From positions 1,514,167-1,578,166 of the forward strand of contig JANCRA010000114.1 in the NCBI GenBank assembly GCA_024362935.1: a stretch of DNA of 64,000 nt, in the 5' to 3' direction. This document shows, in pieces, positions 21,466 to 33,499 of this stretch. Both the position numbers and the translations under genes were made by a program. The DNA is from Setophaga petechia. Lineage: Eukaryota; Chordata; Aves; Passeriformes; Parulidae. Numbering within the stretch: the stretch's first letter is position 1; the number at the start of each line of letters is the position of its first letter. Under the pieces are notes generated by a model. It saw nothing but the letters and a program-made list of their open reading frames with translations. It ran no database searches and had not been told where the DNA came from.

Positions 21466-22110
21466 GCCTGGGCCTTTTGGGGGCCACCTCTCATCTGCTT
21501 TCAAAACACAGGTGGACTGTGCTTTCCTTCTCATGGAAAAACCATCTCTCAAGTCCAGGCATCCATGGCCAAAATGGAGAATCAGCCTCTGAAATTCCTT
21601 ATATCCAAGGATATCTCCCAGACAAAAGCTGCCAGGCCTGTCCAGGTTGTCTTGGTTTCCTGAGGGCCAGCTCTCATCTGCCTTTGAAACACTGGGGCTC
21701 TGTACTTTCATTCCTATGGAAAAGAACTGTCCTTCTTGTCCAGATGCCCATAGACAAAAGTGGGGTTTGGCCTCCCAAATTCTGTCTATCCAAGGATTCT
21801 CCCCTGACCACAGCTCTGGCTGGCCTTGGCCTCCTTAGGGCTGCCTCTAATCAGCCTTTGAAACACTGGGGCTCTTCCCTTTCCTTCCTATGGAGAACTG
21901 TCATTCCAGTCCAGGAACCCATGGCTGAAATGGAATTCCACCCCCAAAACTTCCCATATATCCAAGGATTGCTTTCAGACAAAAGCTGCAAGGACAGACA
22001 GGTCTGGCTGGCCTTGGCCTCTGGTGGCTGCTTCTCATTTGCCTTCAAACCCTGGGGTTCTGTGATTTCCTTCCTATAGAAAAGAACTGTCCCTCTTGTC
22101 CAGCTGCTCT
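21466..22110. repeat. ~185-bp satellite, block 1 (plus)
   Basis: About 3.5 tandem units marked by CCTATGGAAAAGAACTGTC recurring about every 180-187 bp, allowing for a small deletion near 21890. Each unit also carries a CAAAATTCCCTATATCCAAG-like element. The other blocks are at 26470-26960 (plus), 39470-40150 (minus), 56660-56985 (plus) and 57715-58210 (plus). Confidence 0.85.
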
Positions 22111-22485
22111 CGGCCTCTAGCACTTGACCACTCTATAGGGACACAGGAGCTCTGTGCTCAGTGGGATGGAGAGTGAGGACAGCAGAGGAGAGCCCTGGGA
22201 GGGACTGAAGGGTGTTTTCAGAGATTGGAGATCCTTTTGACATAGTATAGAGCAGCCAGAGAGAGAAAGAATTAATGCCAAGGGCAGCTGGGGAGGCCCA
22301 GACTGGACACCAGCAGAATGGAATTTCCCTGCCAGGGCAGGGCTGTGGTGCAGCACGTCCCCCAGCAGGAGCCTGGAGCAGTCCCAAGGCTTTGTGTGGG
22401 CAGGCAGAGGCAGGCAGGAGGCAGAGCTGTCAGCAAAGGAAGGGCCCAGCCAGGTGGGGCAGCCGGGGGATGCCGACAGCCTGCA
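22111..22485. repeat. Inverted copy of 39110-39460
   Basis: Together with the adjoining ~185-bp satellite it forms an inverted repeat with 39110-40150. No gene seen. Confidence 0.7.
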
Positions 22486-22489
22486 GGGA

Positions 22490-22960
22490 CAGAGACGCTG
22501 GTTTGCTCAGCATCAGAGACACCTTTGCCTTGCTTGTCCCCACCTGCCATCACTGCCACCAATGTTCTACTCTACCTGGAACCTGGGGGCACTTTGTCAG
22601 TCCTGTCCGTCTGAAGGATCTATTTAAAGTATGAGAAACTTCAGTGTTTCACTCTCTTTTTGAGTTCTTGAGAAGTTCTTTGAGCTCTCTCTAAGGGACT
22701 GAGTCTGATGCAAAGAGCACCAAAGCCCCTGAGGGTCATTACAGTCCCTGTGCTGTGTCTGTGCTGCTGAGCTGGGCCGGGCTCCTGGCCCAGAGGCAGC
22801 TCCTGGCAAGGGCAGCGCTGCAGAGAGACAGCTCTGGCCAGGAGCAGCTCCTGTGCACAGCCCAGCAGGGCTGGGCCACTGCCAGGGCCCCTCAGGGACA
22901 CCAGCAGGGCACAGACAGAGCTCACAGGGGCTCAGCACTGCCAGGGGCTGTGGCATGGCC
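22490..22960 (+). repeat. Dispersed repeat, plus copy
   Basis: The fullest copy of the repeat found at the palindrome centre. Copies share TTCTTGAGAAGTT and GGGACTGAGTCTGATG segments and a tail with GTGCTGTGTCTGTGCTGCTG. Other copies are at 12500-12731, 37000-37270 and 61270-61690. Its class is unknown to me. Confidence 0.6.
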
Positions 22961-22969
22961 TAGAGGGGG

Positions 22970-23785
22970 CTGTGTCACAGCAGCAGCTCTGTGGCTGTGT
23001 CATAGAGGCACAGAGCAGCTGTGATGTCAGCAAGGGGCTGTGTGACAGCACAGAGTGGGCTGTGTGAGGTCACAGGTTGGGCTGTGACATCACAGAGTTT
23101 GTTGTGTGAGGTCACTGAGCAGCTACAACATCACAGAGGGGATTCTGTGACATCACAGAGCAGGCTGTGACATCATGGCATGACTGTGTGACGTCATAGA
23201 GTGGGCTTTGAGGTCAAAGTGTGTGCTGTGAGATTACAGAGTGGCAGTATGACATCACAGAGAGGGTTTTGTGACATCAGAGAGTGTGTTCTGACATCAC
23301 AGATCTGTCTGTGACCTCACAGAGTAGGGTGTGAGACCAGAGAGCAAATCCTGCCATCATAGAGGGTGGCTCTGTGTCATCAGAGTGGGTTGTGACATAA
23401 ATGGGTGGCTGTGACATCACAGAACAGACTGTGACATCACTGGACAGTGACATCACATGGTGACTTTTTGACATCACAGAGTCTTCTGTGACATCACAGT
23501 GCTGCTGCATGACATTCCAGGATGACATCCCAGAGTTGGCTCTGTGACATCACAAGGGTGCTGTGTGACATCCATAAGTGGACTGTGACATCACAGATGG
23601 CTGTGTGACATCGAAAAATAGCTCTGTTTCATCGTAGAGGATGCTGTGTGACATCACAGGAGCTGTGTGAGGATACAGACAATGGCTATGTGACAACATA
23701 GAGGCCTGTGTGACATCACAGATCAGCTGTGTGACATCACAGGGGCTGTGTGACATCACAGGGGCTGTGTGAGGTCACTGGGGAG
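22970..23785. repeat. TGATGTCAC satellite, reverse block
   Basis: The same satellite in antisense (GTGACATCACAG), facing the 20810-21465 block, so the two form loose palindrome arms about 1.5 kb apart. Confidence 0.9.
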
Positions 23786-23789
23786 GTCA

Positions 23790-24075
23790 CTCTGCCCCGG
23801 CCCCCCTCACAGCTCCCCCCAGAGCAGTCCAACCCTGCTCGTGCACAGCAGGGTCCCCTGTCCCCCCGGGTCCCCCCGCCCCCGGCCCCGCAGCCTCCCC
23901 CAGAGGATGTTCCACCAGATCGACCCCAGAGCCTGACACGGGGACGGGGGGCCGGGGCCCTGGGGGCGGCACAGGGGGACAGGGACCCCCCGGCAGCGTC
24001 CCCGTGTCCCCCAGGGCCAGAGCCTGGGCCAGGGCTCCTTCACCCTGTTACCAACGAGGCCTTGAGAGCGCTGAA
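23790..24075. repeat. GC-rich satellite border, inverted copy
   Basis: Reverse complement of about 20520-20810. Confidence 0.8.
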
Positions 24076-24099
24076 AAAATCCCCAGCAAGGGATCAGCA

Positions 24100-24560
24100 A
24101 AACCCAGATTGAATATTAAGGGACAGCAGCACAAAGTTCCTTGGCAAGAGTCACTCTGCTCCTGACTGGACACTTCAGGCACATGAAGGAAACAAATCAA
24201 CAACAAAACCAAACCAAATCCAGGCAATCACACCAGAAATGAGCCAAGAACTTTCCCTGTGTTTTTGACAAAAGGACAGTGAGAGCAAGGATAAAAGGAA
24301 TATGGCCTAACAGTTTACAGAGGTCAAACCTAACAGGAGTTAACTTACACCTTAACTGGTACCTTAAACTTCACAATTTAGGAAAAGAACAGCACTTAAC
24401 ACTATTTAACCTAACTTAAAACCTATGACTTAGCAATTTAACAGAAGAGCAACACTTAACAATATTTAACTTAGCTAATAACTCAAATTAAACTTTACAA
24501 ACTAGCAAAAGAACCACTCTTAGCAGCATATAACTTAGCTTAGACCTTGTGATTTACCCT
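24100..24560. repeat. AT-rich degenerate tandem repeat
   Basis: About three units of roughly 75 bp sharing AACACTTAACAATATTTAAC and TTTACAAACTAGCAAAAGAA segments. This may be an LTR-internal repeat, as similar wording recurs near 55800. No gene. Confidence 0.55.
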
Positions 24561-25219
24561 TACTTACTGATATCTGGCTATCTGACTGACTCAGCTATCC
24601 AAGGCACTCCAACCCCTCAGAGAGCAGCATTTCTGCCACATTTCCCCAGCACAGGCACTCCTGTGTGCACACAGACACAAAGAGTCAGTGCAAGGCACCT
24701 GAGAGAAATTCCCCTGAGGGCAGGAAATGCTCCCTGTGGATCCTTTGGCATCTCCCCAGCAGTGGGTGAAGGGCTGAGTCTGGAGGAGTGGGGGGATGGG
24801 CCCAGGCTCCGTGGTTGTTGGGGATCCCCGAGTGCAGCAAACGGGAGAGTTCCCGGCTGGGAGAGGCCCCACTCAGAGGGAGTGGCTGGCCCAGGAGAGC
24901 TCCAAGGGCTCCTTTTGGAGCGCTGTGTGTAGGGCCCCAAGAGAGGGGCTGCAGTCCCAGCAATGGCTCATCCTGGCCGCACTTGGCACCAACAGCTTTC
25001 TTTGGCAGTGTGAGAACAGGGATGTTGTGCCACTGAGGGAACAAAAGCAGTTCCCAGGGCTGCTCCTGCAGAAAGCAGGAGCTGGTTGGGCAGCAGCAGT
25101 GGCTGGAGCAGACAGTGTTTGTGATGAGCTGCAGAGGAGCTGAGCCCAGGGGCTGTTGGCCAAGGCTGAGCCCCAAGGAGCATTTCTCAGCTGGCAGGGC
25201 GGGTTGAGAAGGGGAGGGG
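24561..25219. other. Unassigned GC-rich sequence
   Basis: It has the look of ERV or LTR sequence but no boundary, TATA box or duplication could be fixed. Open frames on both strands lack protein features. Confidence 0.25.
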
Positions 25220-26400
25220 GGAATGCAGCAGCACAGGGCCCATGGAACCAAGGGACCATTGTGACAATGTGGGGCCCTTTGACAGCAAGGGACCATTGTG
25301 ACACTGTGGGGCCCTGTGAGACCAAGGGACCATTGTGACACTGTGGGGCCCTGTGACACCAAGGGACCATTGTGACACTGTGGGGCCTTATGGTATCATG
25401 TAGAGCACTATGACATTGCTGGGCTTCATGGAACCAAGGGGACCATTGTGACACTGGGTACCTCTATGGAATGTAGGGCTCATTGTGACACTGAGAGGCC
25501 CCATCAAACCAAGGGTCCATTGTGACACCATGGAGTTTCATGGAACCATGGAGACCAGTATGACACTTTGGGGTGTCATGGGACCAAGGGGCCGTTGTGA
25601 CGCTGCAAGACCCCATGGTCTCACAGTGGTGTCAAAGGTCCATTGTGGCATTTAAAGGCCTAATGGAATCATGGAGAGACCATTAGGACACTTCACAACC
25701 TCATGGAACAATGGAGGCCATTGTGACACTTTGGGGTGTCATGGAACCAAGGGGCCATTGTGATACTGAGGGGACTCATGGAATCATGGAGACCATTGTG
25801 ACACTGTGAGGTCCCATGAAATAAACAAAGCATTGTGACACTGTGAGATCTCATGGAATCATTGAGACCATTGTGACCCTGGGGTTCCCCAGAGAACCAA
25901 GAGGACCATTGTGATCCTGTGGGACCTCGTGAAATCAAGAGGCCTTTGTGACACTGCAGGGCTGCATGGAACCAAAGGTCCATTGTGACATTGCAGGACC
26001 TGATCTTATCAGTGGTCCATTGTGACACTGTGGAGCCAAAGGAGACCATTGTGGCACTGCAAATCCTGATAATCCAAAGGTCCATTTTGATATTGCAGGT
26101 CTCATGGAACAGAAGAGTCACCTGACATTGTGGGGCCTGGGGAACCACAGGAACCATGGGGACACTGCAAGGCTTCATGGGGACCACTGTGAAACTGCAG
26201 AGCCTTGTGGAACCTGGGGGCCACTGTGCCACTGTGGGACCCCATGACAACCAAGGCTCCATTGTGACACTGCAGGTCTTCTTGTAATCAAGGGGCCATT
26301 GTGACACTGCTGGACCCCCTGGAAACAAGTCACCACTATGGCACAGGGGGGCCTTGTGGACCCAAGGCACCATTGTGACACTGTGGAGCCCCACAAAACC
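25220..26400. repeat. Degenerate minisatellite, longest array
   Basis: ACCAAGGGACCATTGTGACA-type units, most regular at 25250-25390 (about 37-39 bp apart) and looser elsewhere. A 233-codon open frame on the minus strand is a by-product of the repeat. Confidence 0.88.
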
Positions 26401-26469
26401 AAGGGAACATGGAACAAAACTGGCTGTTTAGCCTCCCATGGACTGCCTGACTGGTCCAGCTGACCTTGG

Positions 26470-26960
26470 CATGTTGAGGGTCTCTTCTCATCTGCTCCTG
26501 AAACACTGAGGCTCCATGCTTTCCTTCCTATGGAAAAGAACTCTCTTTCTCCAGGCACCTATGGCCAGCATTGGGATTTCACCTCCAAATTTCCTTATAT
26601 CCAGAGATTGTTCCTGTTGGAATATTGCCAGGACAAGTCTGGTTGGCAATGTTTTCATGAGGGTCGCCTCCCATCGGTCCCCAAAAGCCTGGGGAAGACT
26701 CCGTGCTTTCCTTCCCATGGGAAAGAATTGTTCTGCTTCTCCAGGTGCCCATGGCTGAGATTGGGCTTCCGCCTCCAAAATTCCCTATATCCAAAGACTG
26801 CTCCCAGACAAAATCTGCCATTCCTGAAAAGTCTGGCTGGCCTTGGCCTAGTGAGGCTCTCACCTGCCTTCCAAACACTGGGGCTCTGTGCTTTCCTTCC
26901 TATGGAAAAGAACTGTTCCCCTCATCCAGGTGCCAATGGCAAGAATTGGGATTTCCCCTC
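26470..26960. repeat. ~185-bp satellite, block 2 (plus)
   Basis: TATGGAAAAGAAC-type landmarks at about 26529, 26716 and 26901 give spacings of 187 and 185 bp. Confidence 0.85.
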
Positions 26961-26999
26961 CAACATTCCCTGTTGTGACAGACTGGAAGAGATTGTTGG

Positions 27000-29985
27000 C
27001 TGGAAACATTTCATGTGTGTGGCGGAGGAAGGGGCAGGTCCAGACTTGCCCTGCCCTGGAACCCCAGCCCTGCCCTGCCCTGGAACCCCAATCCCCCCAG
27101 AGCCTCTATCCCAGCCCAGCAGTGGCTGCCAGTCCCTGGCACAGCACAGGCAATGCTCCACAGCCACCTCTGCAGCCCCAGCCCAGCTCCTGAGGGACCA
27201 AATGAGCCCAAGCCCCACCTGGGGGAAGGGCCCAGCAAGACCAAGGGGTATTGAAGGCTGACCACAAGGCAAGCACACATCTTGGCCCTACATCCTCTTG
27301 GAATTTTTGTCTAAATAGTGCTGGAATCCATGAGTTGGTAGCTGTGTGTGTGCTTCTCTATATCTTTTTCGTCTTTCTCTTTTTTTGTGTCTTCTGTTTC
27401 TGTGCTTTTGCAAATTTTGATTAACATTAATTTGAACAGGCTTAGAGTTTGTGAAGTTGAATGGGCTAAGTCAATGCTTTGAGAAGTGTTTATTGTTGAT
27501 TGAATGTCTGTTGTAGTTTGACATGAGAAGAATTTTAAAAAGTAATACAAAACGTTTTTGTGTAACTGACAATCTGTTAAACCACTGAGATACTGAACAC
27601 GCCTCTGTGAAACACAAATGTTAAAGACGAAAAAACCCAGGAACCTCCTCTTTCTTTTCCAGTCAACAAAGAAGCAGCGCGCCCCATTTCAACCAAACCA
27701 AACCAAACCAAACCAAACCGAACCAAGCAACCCTGCCATGGGCTGAGCCCCTTCCCCCCTCCCCAGGCTGCCCCCTCCCCATCGGCCCCATTCTAACCAA
27801 ACCAAATCCCAACAACTCCCAAACAGGAAAACAACAGAGGCTGCAAAACCCCAACCAGAACAAAGCCAGCCACAGCTATTAAAATCTTACCATCAAGTCC
27901 CCTCCCCACAACACAACTCAAACCAAAAACCCCTACAACCTACAACCCATACAAAATAACCCTACAACTAAAAACTTAAACACAAAAAAAGCCAAAAACC
28001 AAACATAAAACCCATCCTAACACAACCCGAACCACAACTTCCACCAGAAGTTACTGGCACATCAGGTCTTAATCATTTCAATACTTCAATCCTCCCTCGA
28101 GTGAAAGAAAAAAAAAATGCAAGCATATAAAAAAACAATATAAAGCCATAAAAGTCAGTAAAGAAGAAATGAAATCCCAAATAAAAAAAAGAAAAATACC
28201 TTAATATTAAAACTAAAATCCTCTTATAAAGAAAATACTCTTTTTCATTAGAAAATATAAAACTATTAAAAGATTCAAATTAATATCAAACAAAAACATT
28301 CATACTAAAATAAACAAATTTACTGTTAAAACAACAGTAAATTCATCAAAATTTTAAACAAGGAAAAAAAATATATCCAGTATCCCCGAGAAAAGATCTG
28401 TATTTCCAGAGAAAAAAATTATTTTTTAAGTAAATTATAAAAATTTTTACCTTTAAAGAACTCATTTTTAAAACAATATTCCATAAGTTGACATGGCCCA
28501 TCAACAAGCTGTTAAAAACCTTGTAGCAATAAAAACAACTTCCCAATGACAAAGTTCCCCAGACAACTGTTATCCATGACAAAATTAATAACCACAAAAA
28601 ACCTAATTTTTAATCTTGTAAAAAAATATCCATAATCTTAACAAGAAAAACTTCTTTCCCAAAGCAAACTAAAAAAAATATTATTCTAGAAATAGTAAAC
28701 TAACTAGTAGTTTCTAGTTTTTTAATGTTGTCAGTAAAATAATTGTAAAGAAAAAGATGTTCTAAAGAGTTTCTTTTAATTCTTACTAGCTTTTTTCTTT
28801 TATTTACTTTTAATAAATTTTTTAATACCCTATTAAAATTTTATGCCTACTTTACCTTTCTTGCAATCCTATCTCACAACTAAATAAATACATAAATAAT
28901 CAACTGTCATTAAAACCTACCACACTCATCAATACACTGTTAAAAAGTCTCAAAAATAGAAAAATATGAATTTAACAAACCAAAACTACTACAATGTCAT
29001 CCTTAACGCTTTGTCAAAGTTTGTCTGATTTTCTAAAGTTGCCAGTAAAGGCTGTTTAGTTCTTTTGAGCTCCTCAGAATACCTTGTTGGTATTTCTCCA
29101 GTACATCCAACTCAGAGGACACAAACAATTGTAATTCCTTTTACATGAGAGAGTTGTTTGGGGAAGGGGAGTCAGGGCTCGTGTGTCCTGCTTGGCCCAG
29201 CCCAGGCAGGGCTTTCCCAGCCACATCCCACACTCCATTGCCCAGCTGGAGCCGCTGGTGCCTCTGAGTTGTGCTGCCCCAGCCCCAGGGACGCTCTCCT
29301 TGTCTGCCCATTGCCCCACGCTCTCTGGGCAGGGATGGCCTCAGTGGGGGCTGCTGACATCCTCAGCACCTTGGAGGCTGCTGCTGAATTTTCCTGCTGC
29401 AGAGGCTTGTTCAGCCTTCAGCTCTTCAGTGCAGGAATTCAGTGTCCCAGGGCTCATTAACATTCACAACACCTGAACAAGCCAAGCCTCAGGGAATAAT
29501 TTGATTTCAGTTTCCAAATCATTTGTGGTTAATTTGATCGATTTCAGTAGTGTGTTCAAACAGAATGTATTCCACTTATAAAGACAGTGAGAAAACTTTT
29601 TTAAGGTCCTGTTTAGGTTTTATTCCTGTTCATAAATCAATATGTGTAGTCTCCATTTGACACTGAATCCAAGTACCTCCTCATACGGTTTCAATGGATA
29701 TGGAAATCAAGACCCTTCATGGCTGACAATCAATCAGACTCTGTCCCTACCCCCACCCCACCATTTCCCCCATCCAAGCCCTGGCACTCAGAGCAGCCTT
29801 GTGCAAATCTGAGCTCCCTCCAGCCCAGGCTGCACCTGCAGCTTTCAGCTCCTTGGCTCCAACTCCCACCTGCTTTCCTTGCAGAAGGAGCTGCCCGAGA
29901 CACAGAGGGATGTTCATTTCTTGTCAGCCAACAAAGCCAAGGGAAGGCACAGCTCCATCAAATGCAGAAGTCATTCTTCTCCCTG
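27000..29985. repeat. Second inverted repeat, right arm
   Basis: Reverse complement of about 19105-20545, split by the insertion at 27509-28993. Confidence 0.85.
27509..28993. mobile_element. Solo-LTR-like insertion, strongly G-depleted
   Basis: The insertion is defined by comparison with the left arm of the inverted repeat, where the sequence runs uninterrupted across GAATGTCAT near 20083-20091. The element is 1485 bp, begins TGTTGTAGTTT and ends AAACTACTACA. The termini are imperfectly inverted with TG...CA ends, and 5-bp ATGTC duplications lie at 27504-27508 and 28994-28998. A 5-bp duplication fits a class III (ERVL-like) LTR. G is nearly absent from much of the plus strand: 27901-28020 contains a single G. 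An AACCA-type run lies at 27690-27726. No coding capacity. Confidence 0.75.
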
Positions 29986-30629
29986 GCTCTGCTCTGCCCC
30001 TGCCCCCCACAGCCTGTCCTGTTGCCTTCATCCCTCCTTTACCCGGGACTTCGTGGGACAAGGGAGCTCTGCTGTGGCTATGGAGGGAGGTCCAAGTGCC
30101 ACCACTGGAGTGGGAACCACAACTCATCAGGTTTGTGTCCTTTGGGTTCAGGAACTGGTGAGACTCAGAGGCACAGAAAGTTTCTCTTCATGGCCAACAG
30201 ACCACAGTTGAACAGGACACAATTTAATAACAATCCTGCTCTTCCCTGAGCTATGTGCAATGTCGCAGTAGCATCTGATGAGTCCACCATCCACAGGTGA
30301 TTTCCATACTAAAATTCATTTCAGACAAACGTGGTTCTGTGACAAATATAAACACAATTAAATTCTTGTATCAGGATGCTCCTTCTGGAGTGGGGGAAAA
30401 AACAACTCAAACATTTCCTGATTTGCAAAGCTGTCAGTGGTGATGGAGAAGGGAGGTCAGGCTGCTCTTGGTGTTGAGGAAATGCTGAAACCAGCCTGAC
30501 TCATTTCATCTCCTCCTGTCCTGGCTGATCTCCCCTCTTTCCCCTTCCACCCATTGGCTTTTGTCTCCCACCAGCCCCCCGGTGAAGAGCCTGGCTCTGT
30601 GTTCTCCATCCCCTCCTGGCTGGCACTGC
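29986..30629. other. Unassigned
   Basis: No gene or clear element was recognised between the inverted repeat and the CR1 fragment. Confidence 0.25.
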
Positions 30630-30800
30630 CAGGCTGGGATGAGGAGCCCCTCAGCCTTCCCTGCTGTGGGCTGGACAAGCCCAGCTCCCTCAGCCTCTGC
30701 TCACAGCCCAAGGGCTCCAGCCCCACCGTGGAGGCCCTTCCCAGACCCTGCTCCAGCTGCCAGACATCTTTCCTGCCCTGGGCAGCCCAAACCAGGCCAC
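30630..30800 (-). mobile_element. Possible CR1 LINE fragment
   Basis: The phrase GGGCTGGACAAGCCCAGCTC followed by CCCTCAGCCTCTGCTCACAG resembles the antisense of a CR1 3' region. Short and decayed. Confidence 0.4.
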
Positions 30801-30829
30801 AGGGACCTGGATAATCCCCATCCTTGATG

Positions 30830-31020
30830 TCCTGGTCCCACAGCCCTGGCCCCTTTTCCCCATGTCAGGCTCTGGGGTGGATCCTGTGGAACACCCTTTG
30901 GTGGAGGCTGTGGCTCCAGGTGGGCCGGGGGGATCCCGGGGGACAGGGACCCTGCTGGGCATGGACAGCATTGGACTTGTTGGGAGAAACTGTGAGGGGG
31001 AGCTGGGGCAGAGTGACCAA
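30830..31020. repeat. GC-rich satellite border, third copy
   Basis: Direct, more diverged copy of 20640-20830, again directly before TGATGTCAC repeats. Confidence 0.75.
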
Positions 31021-31024
31021 CCCA

Positions 31025-31230
31025 GTGACCTGACACAGCCCTGCTGGGATGTCACACAGCCCCCCTGGGATGTCACAGCCTGCTCTGTGATGTCACAGCT
31101 GGTCTCTGATGTCACAGTTAACTCTGTGATGTCACAGAGGCACTCTATGATGTCATAGCTCTCAATGACCTCACATAATCCAATCTGTGATGTCATAGCC
31201 CACTCTGTGACCTCATATTACCTGAAGATA
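31025..31230. repeat. TGATGTCAC satellite, short forward block
   Basis: About eight TGATGTCA-type units. Confidence 0.85.
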
Positions 31231-31234
31231 AATT

Positions 31235-31735
31235 GCCTACACCAGGTGAGCTGACACCTGGAGCTTGTTCTCCAAAACCCCAGGCCTATGGAAACCACAC
31301 AATGCCCATTGTGTGAGAAGGGGAACTGGAAGTTCAGCAGCCTCAGTGTCCTGCCGGCTCAGCCAGGCCCACTGGAACATTGGGGTCCACGACCACCAGG
31401 AACCACCAGAGAGAACCCCTGGACAGAAAAGAGCATTCAAAAGGGGAGGGGAAGTATGTTAATGATTTTTGGGAAATGATTATCATATGTGTGCTTAGTC
31501 CAGGACAATCAATGAATATCTGTGCAAAATACAGAAATTAAACAGAAATCTTCCTGTACTCAGCATGCAGGGCTTTGGTAGGAGCTCTCTCCCGTGCATC
31601 CAGCTGAATAAAGAATGCTGCTGCTTCATGCTACATTGGGGTTTAGGAGTTTTCTGTTTTACTGACTTTTTGGTAACACTCCCACTGCCAAGGAAAGCTT
31701 TGTCTGCTGCTGTTCACAAACAGAGAAGGGCTGGT
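31235..31735. other. Unassigned sequence upstream of CR1
   Basis: No supported gene. It may include decayed 5' CR1 sequence. Confidence 0.25.
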
Positions 31736-33170
31736 GGCAGATGTGGGGCTCAGAGGCTGCCTGGGGCACAGTGACCATGAAATAATCAAGTTTTCAATGT
31801 TCTGTGGAAGAAGGAGAGGCAGCAACAAAACTTCTACACTGGAATTAGGAAGGGCAGACTTTGGCCTGTTTGGGATGCAGATTTGGGGAGTATCAAATCA
31901 AGTACTGATTTTTTTAAAGGAAACAACCCTTAAAAACAAAGGGATCCAGGAAGGATGGACACGTTTCAAAAAAGTAATCTTAAGGATGAAGGAGCAGCCT
32001 TATGCAGTCCATATGCAGCAAAAGATGAGCTAGAAAGGAAAACGACTGGCCTGGCTGGGCATGGAGCTTTTGTGGGGACTAAAAGGAAAGAAGAGGGTGC
32101 ATCAACTTTGGACAGAAGTTCAGGCAACTTAGGAAATATTTAAGAATGTTGTTAGGTCTTGCAGAAAGAAAAGCAGAGATCTGAAAGATCAATTAGAGCT
32201 TTATCTGACCACTTCTGTGAAAAATATTAGAAAATGTTTCTACAAATAAATTAATAGGAAAACATGAGATAAGAATCTCTACGCCTTATTGGATGGAGTG
32301 GGGAATATAGTAACTAAAGATAATGACAAGGCTGAGCTACTTAAAACCTTGTTTATCCTAATTTTCAATATTAGGATAGGTTGCCCTGAGGACAAGGGTT
32401 CTCCTGAGCTGGTAGATGAGCACAGGGAGCAGAACAGGCCCCTGGAATCCAGGAGGAAGCAGCTGGTGACCTGCTGAGCCACTCAGATGCTCGGAGGTGT
32501 ATGGGATCAGATGGGATCCATCCCAGGGGGATGAGGGAGCTGGTGGATGAGCTCCCCAAGCTGCTCTCCATCATTTACCATCAGTCCTGGCTCAGCAGGG
32601 AGGTCCCAGAGGACTGGAGGTGCCAGTGTGAGCCCATCCCCAAGAAGGGCTGGCAGGAGGATCTGGGGAACTCCAGGCCTGTCAGCCTGACCTGGGTGCC
32701 CGGCAAGGTGATGGAACAGATCACCTTGAGTGCCATCACAGGGCACCCACAGGATGGCCCAGGGGTCAGAGCCAGCCAGCGAGGATTTCAATATCCTCAT
32801 TGATGGTCTGGATGAAGGGATTGAGTCCAACATCAGCATATTAGCAGATGACACCAAGCTGGGTGCGAGTGTGGATCTGCTGGAGGGTAGGAGGGCTCTG
32901 CAAAGGGCCCTGGACAGGCTGGATCCAGGGCCCAAATCCAACAAGGTGAGGTTTAAAAAGTCCAAGTGCCAGGTCCTGCACTTTGGCCACAACAACCCCT
33001 GCAGCACTACAGGCTGGGGACAGAGTGGCTGGAGAGCAGCCAGGCAGAAAGGGACCTGCAGGGACTGATGGACAGCAGGCTGGACATGAGGCAGCAGTGT
33101 GCCCAGGTGGGCAAGAAGGCCAATGGCTCCTGGCCTGGATCAGGAATGGTGTGGCCAGCCGGAGATCTGT
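31736..33170 (+). pseudogene. CR1 LINE ORF2 remnant
   Basis: This is decayed endonuclease/reverse transcriptase coding sequence of a CR1 non-LTR retrotransposon, spread over all three frames. Recognisable stretches in order: GHSDHEIIKF and RADFGLF near 31760-31880 (end of the endonuclease region); a TKDNDKAELL-like stretch near 32310; SRPVSLTWVPGKVMEQI near 32670; ILADDTKLGASVD near 32835-32880, which carries the A-DD catalytic motif of the polymerase; and [11 protein letters not shown] near 32968. A gap between GVRASQRGF and NILIDGLDEGIE shows internal deletion. It cannot mobilise itself. Confidence 0.85.
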
Positions 33171-33175
33171 TGTGC

Positions 33176-33499
33176 CAGCACAGATCTATCTCCCCCCAGC
33201 TAAGCACATAGACATTGCTGCTGCAGCTCCAGAGAAGGCAACAAAAGGGCATCTCTGCAGAAAACTCTGCTGGGAGATCCTTTAGTTCCTTTAAAGCCAC
33301 CGAGAGCACAGCCCCTCATTGACAGAGTCTGTGACTACAGGAAAGGTGGAGAGAAAGAAAATGAGAAATGGCACAAACAATGACATTTATTTGTGAGCAA
33401 GATTAAAAACTAAAAGACAAAGAACTTTCAAAATGAAGCCAACAAGAAGTATCAAAGATGACTTTTATTACAACTGATTTGCAGAAATTTGTCAGCAGT
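33176..33499 (-). other. 3' flank of the olfactory receptor fragment
   Basis: Reverse complement of about 63690-63985, the 3' flank of the intact receptor at 62745-63677. A minus-strand AATAAA is at 33387-33392, about 110 bp past the fragment's stop, at the same distance as in the intact partner. Confidence 0.65.

Noticed and set aside
25693..26394. A 233-codon minus-strand open frame with HSVTMVPW-type repeats
   Set aside because: It is a translation of the degenerate minisatellite; the same wording appears in several frames and both orientations elsewhere in the window.
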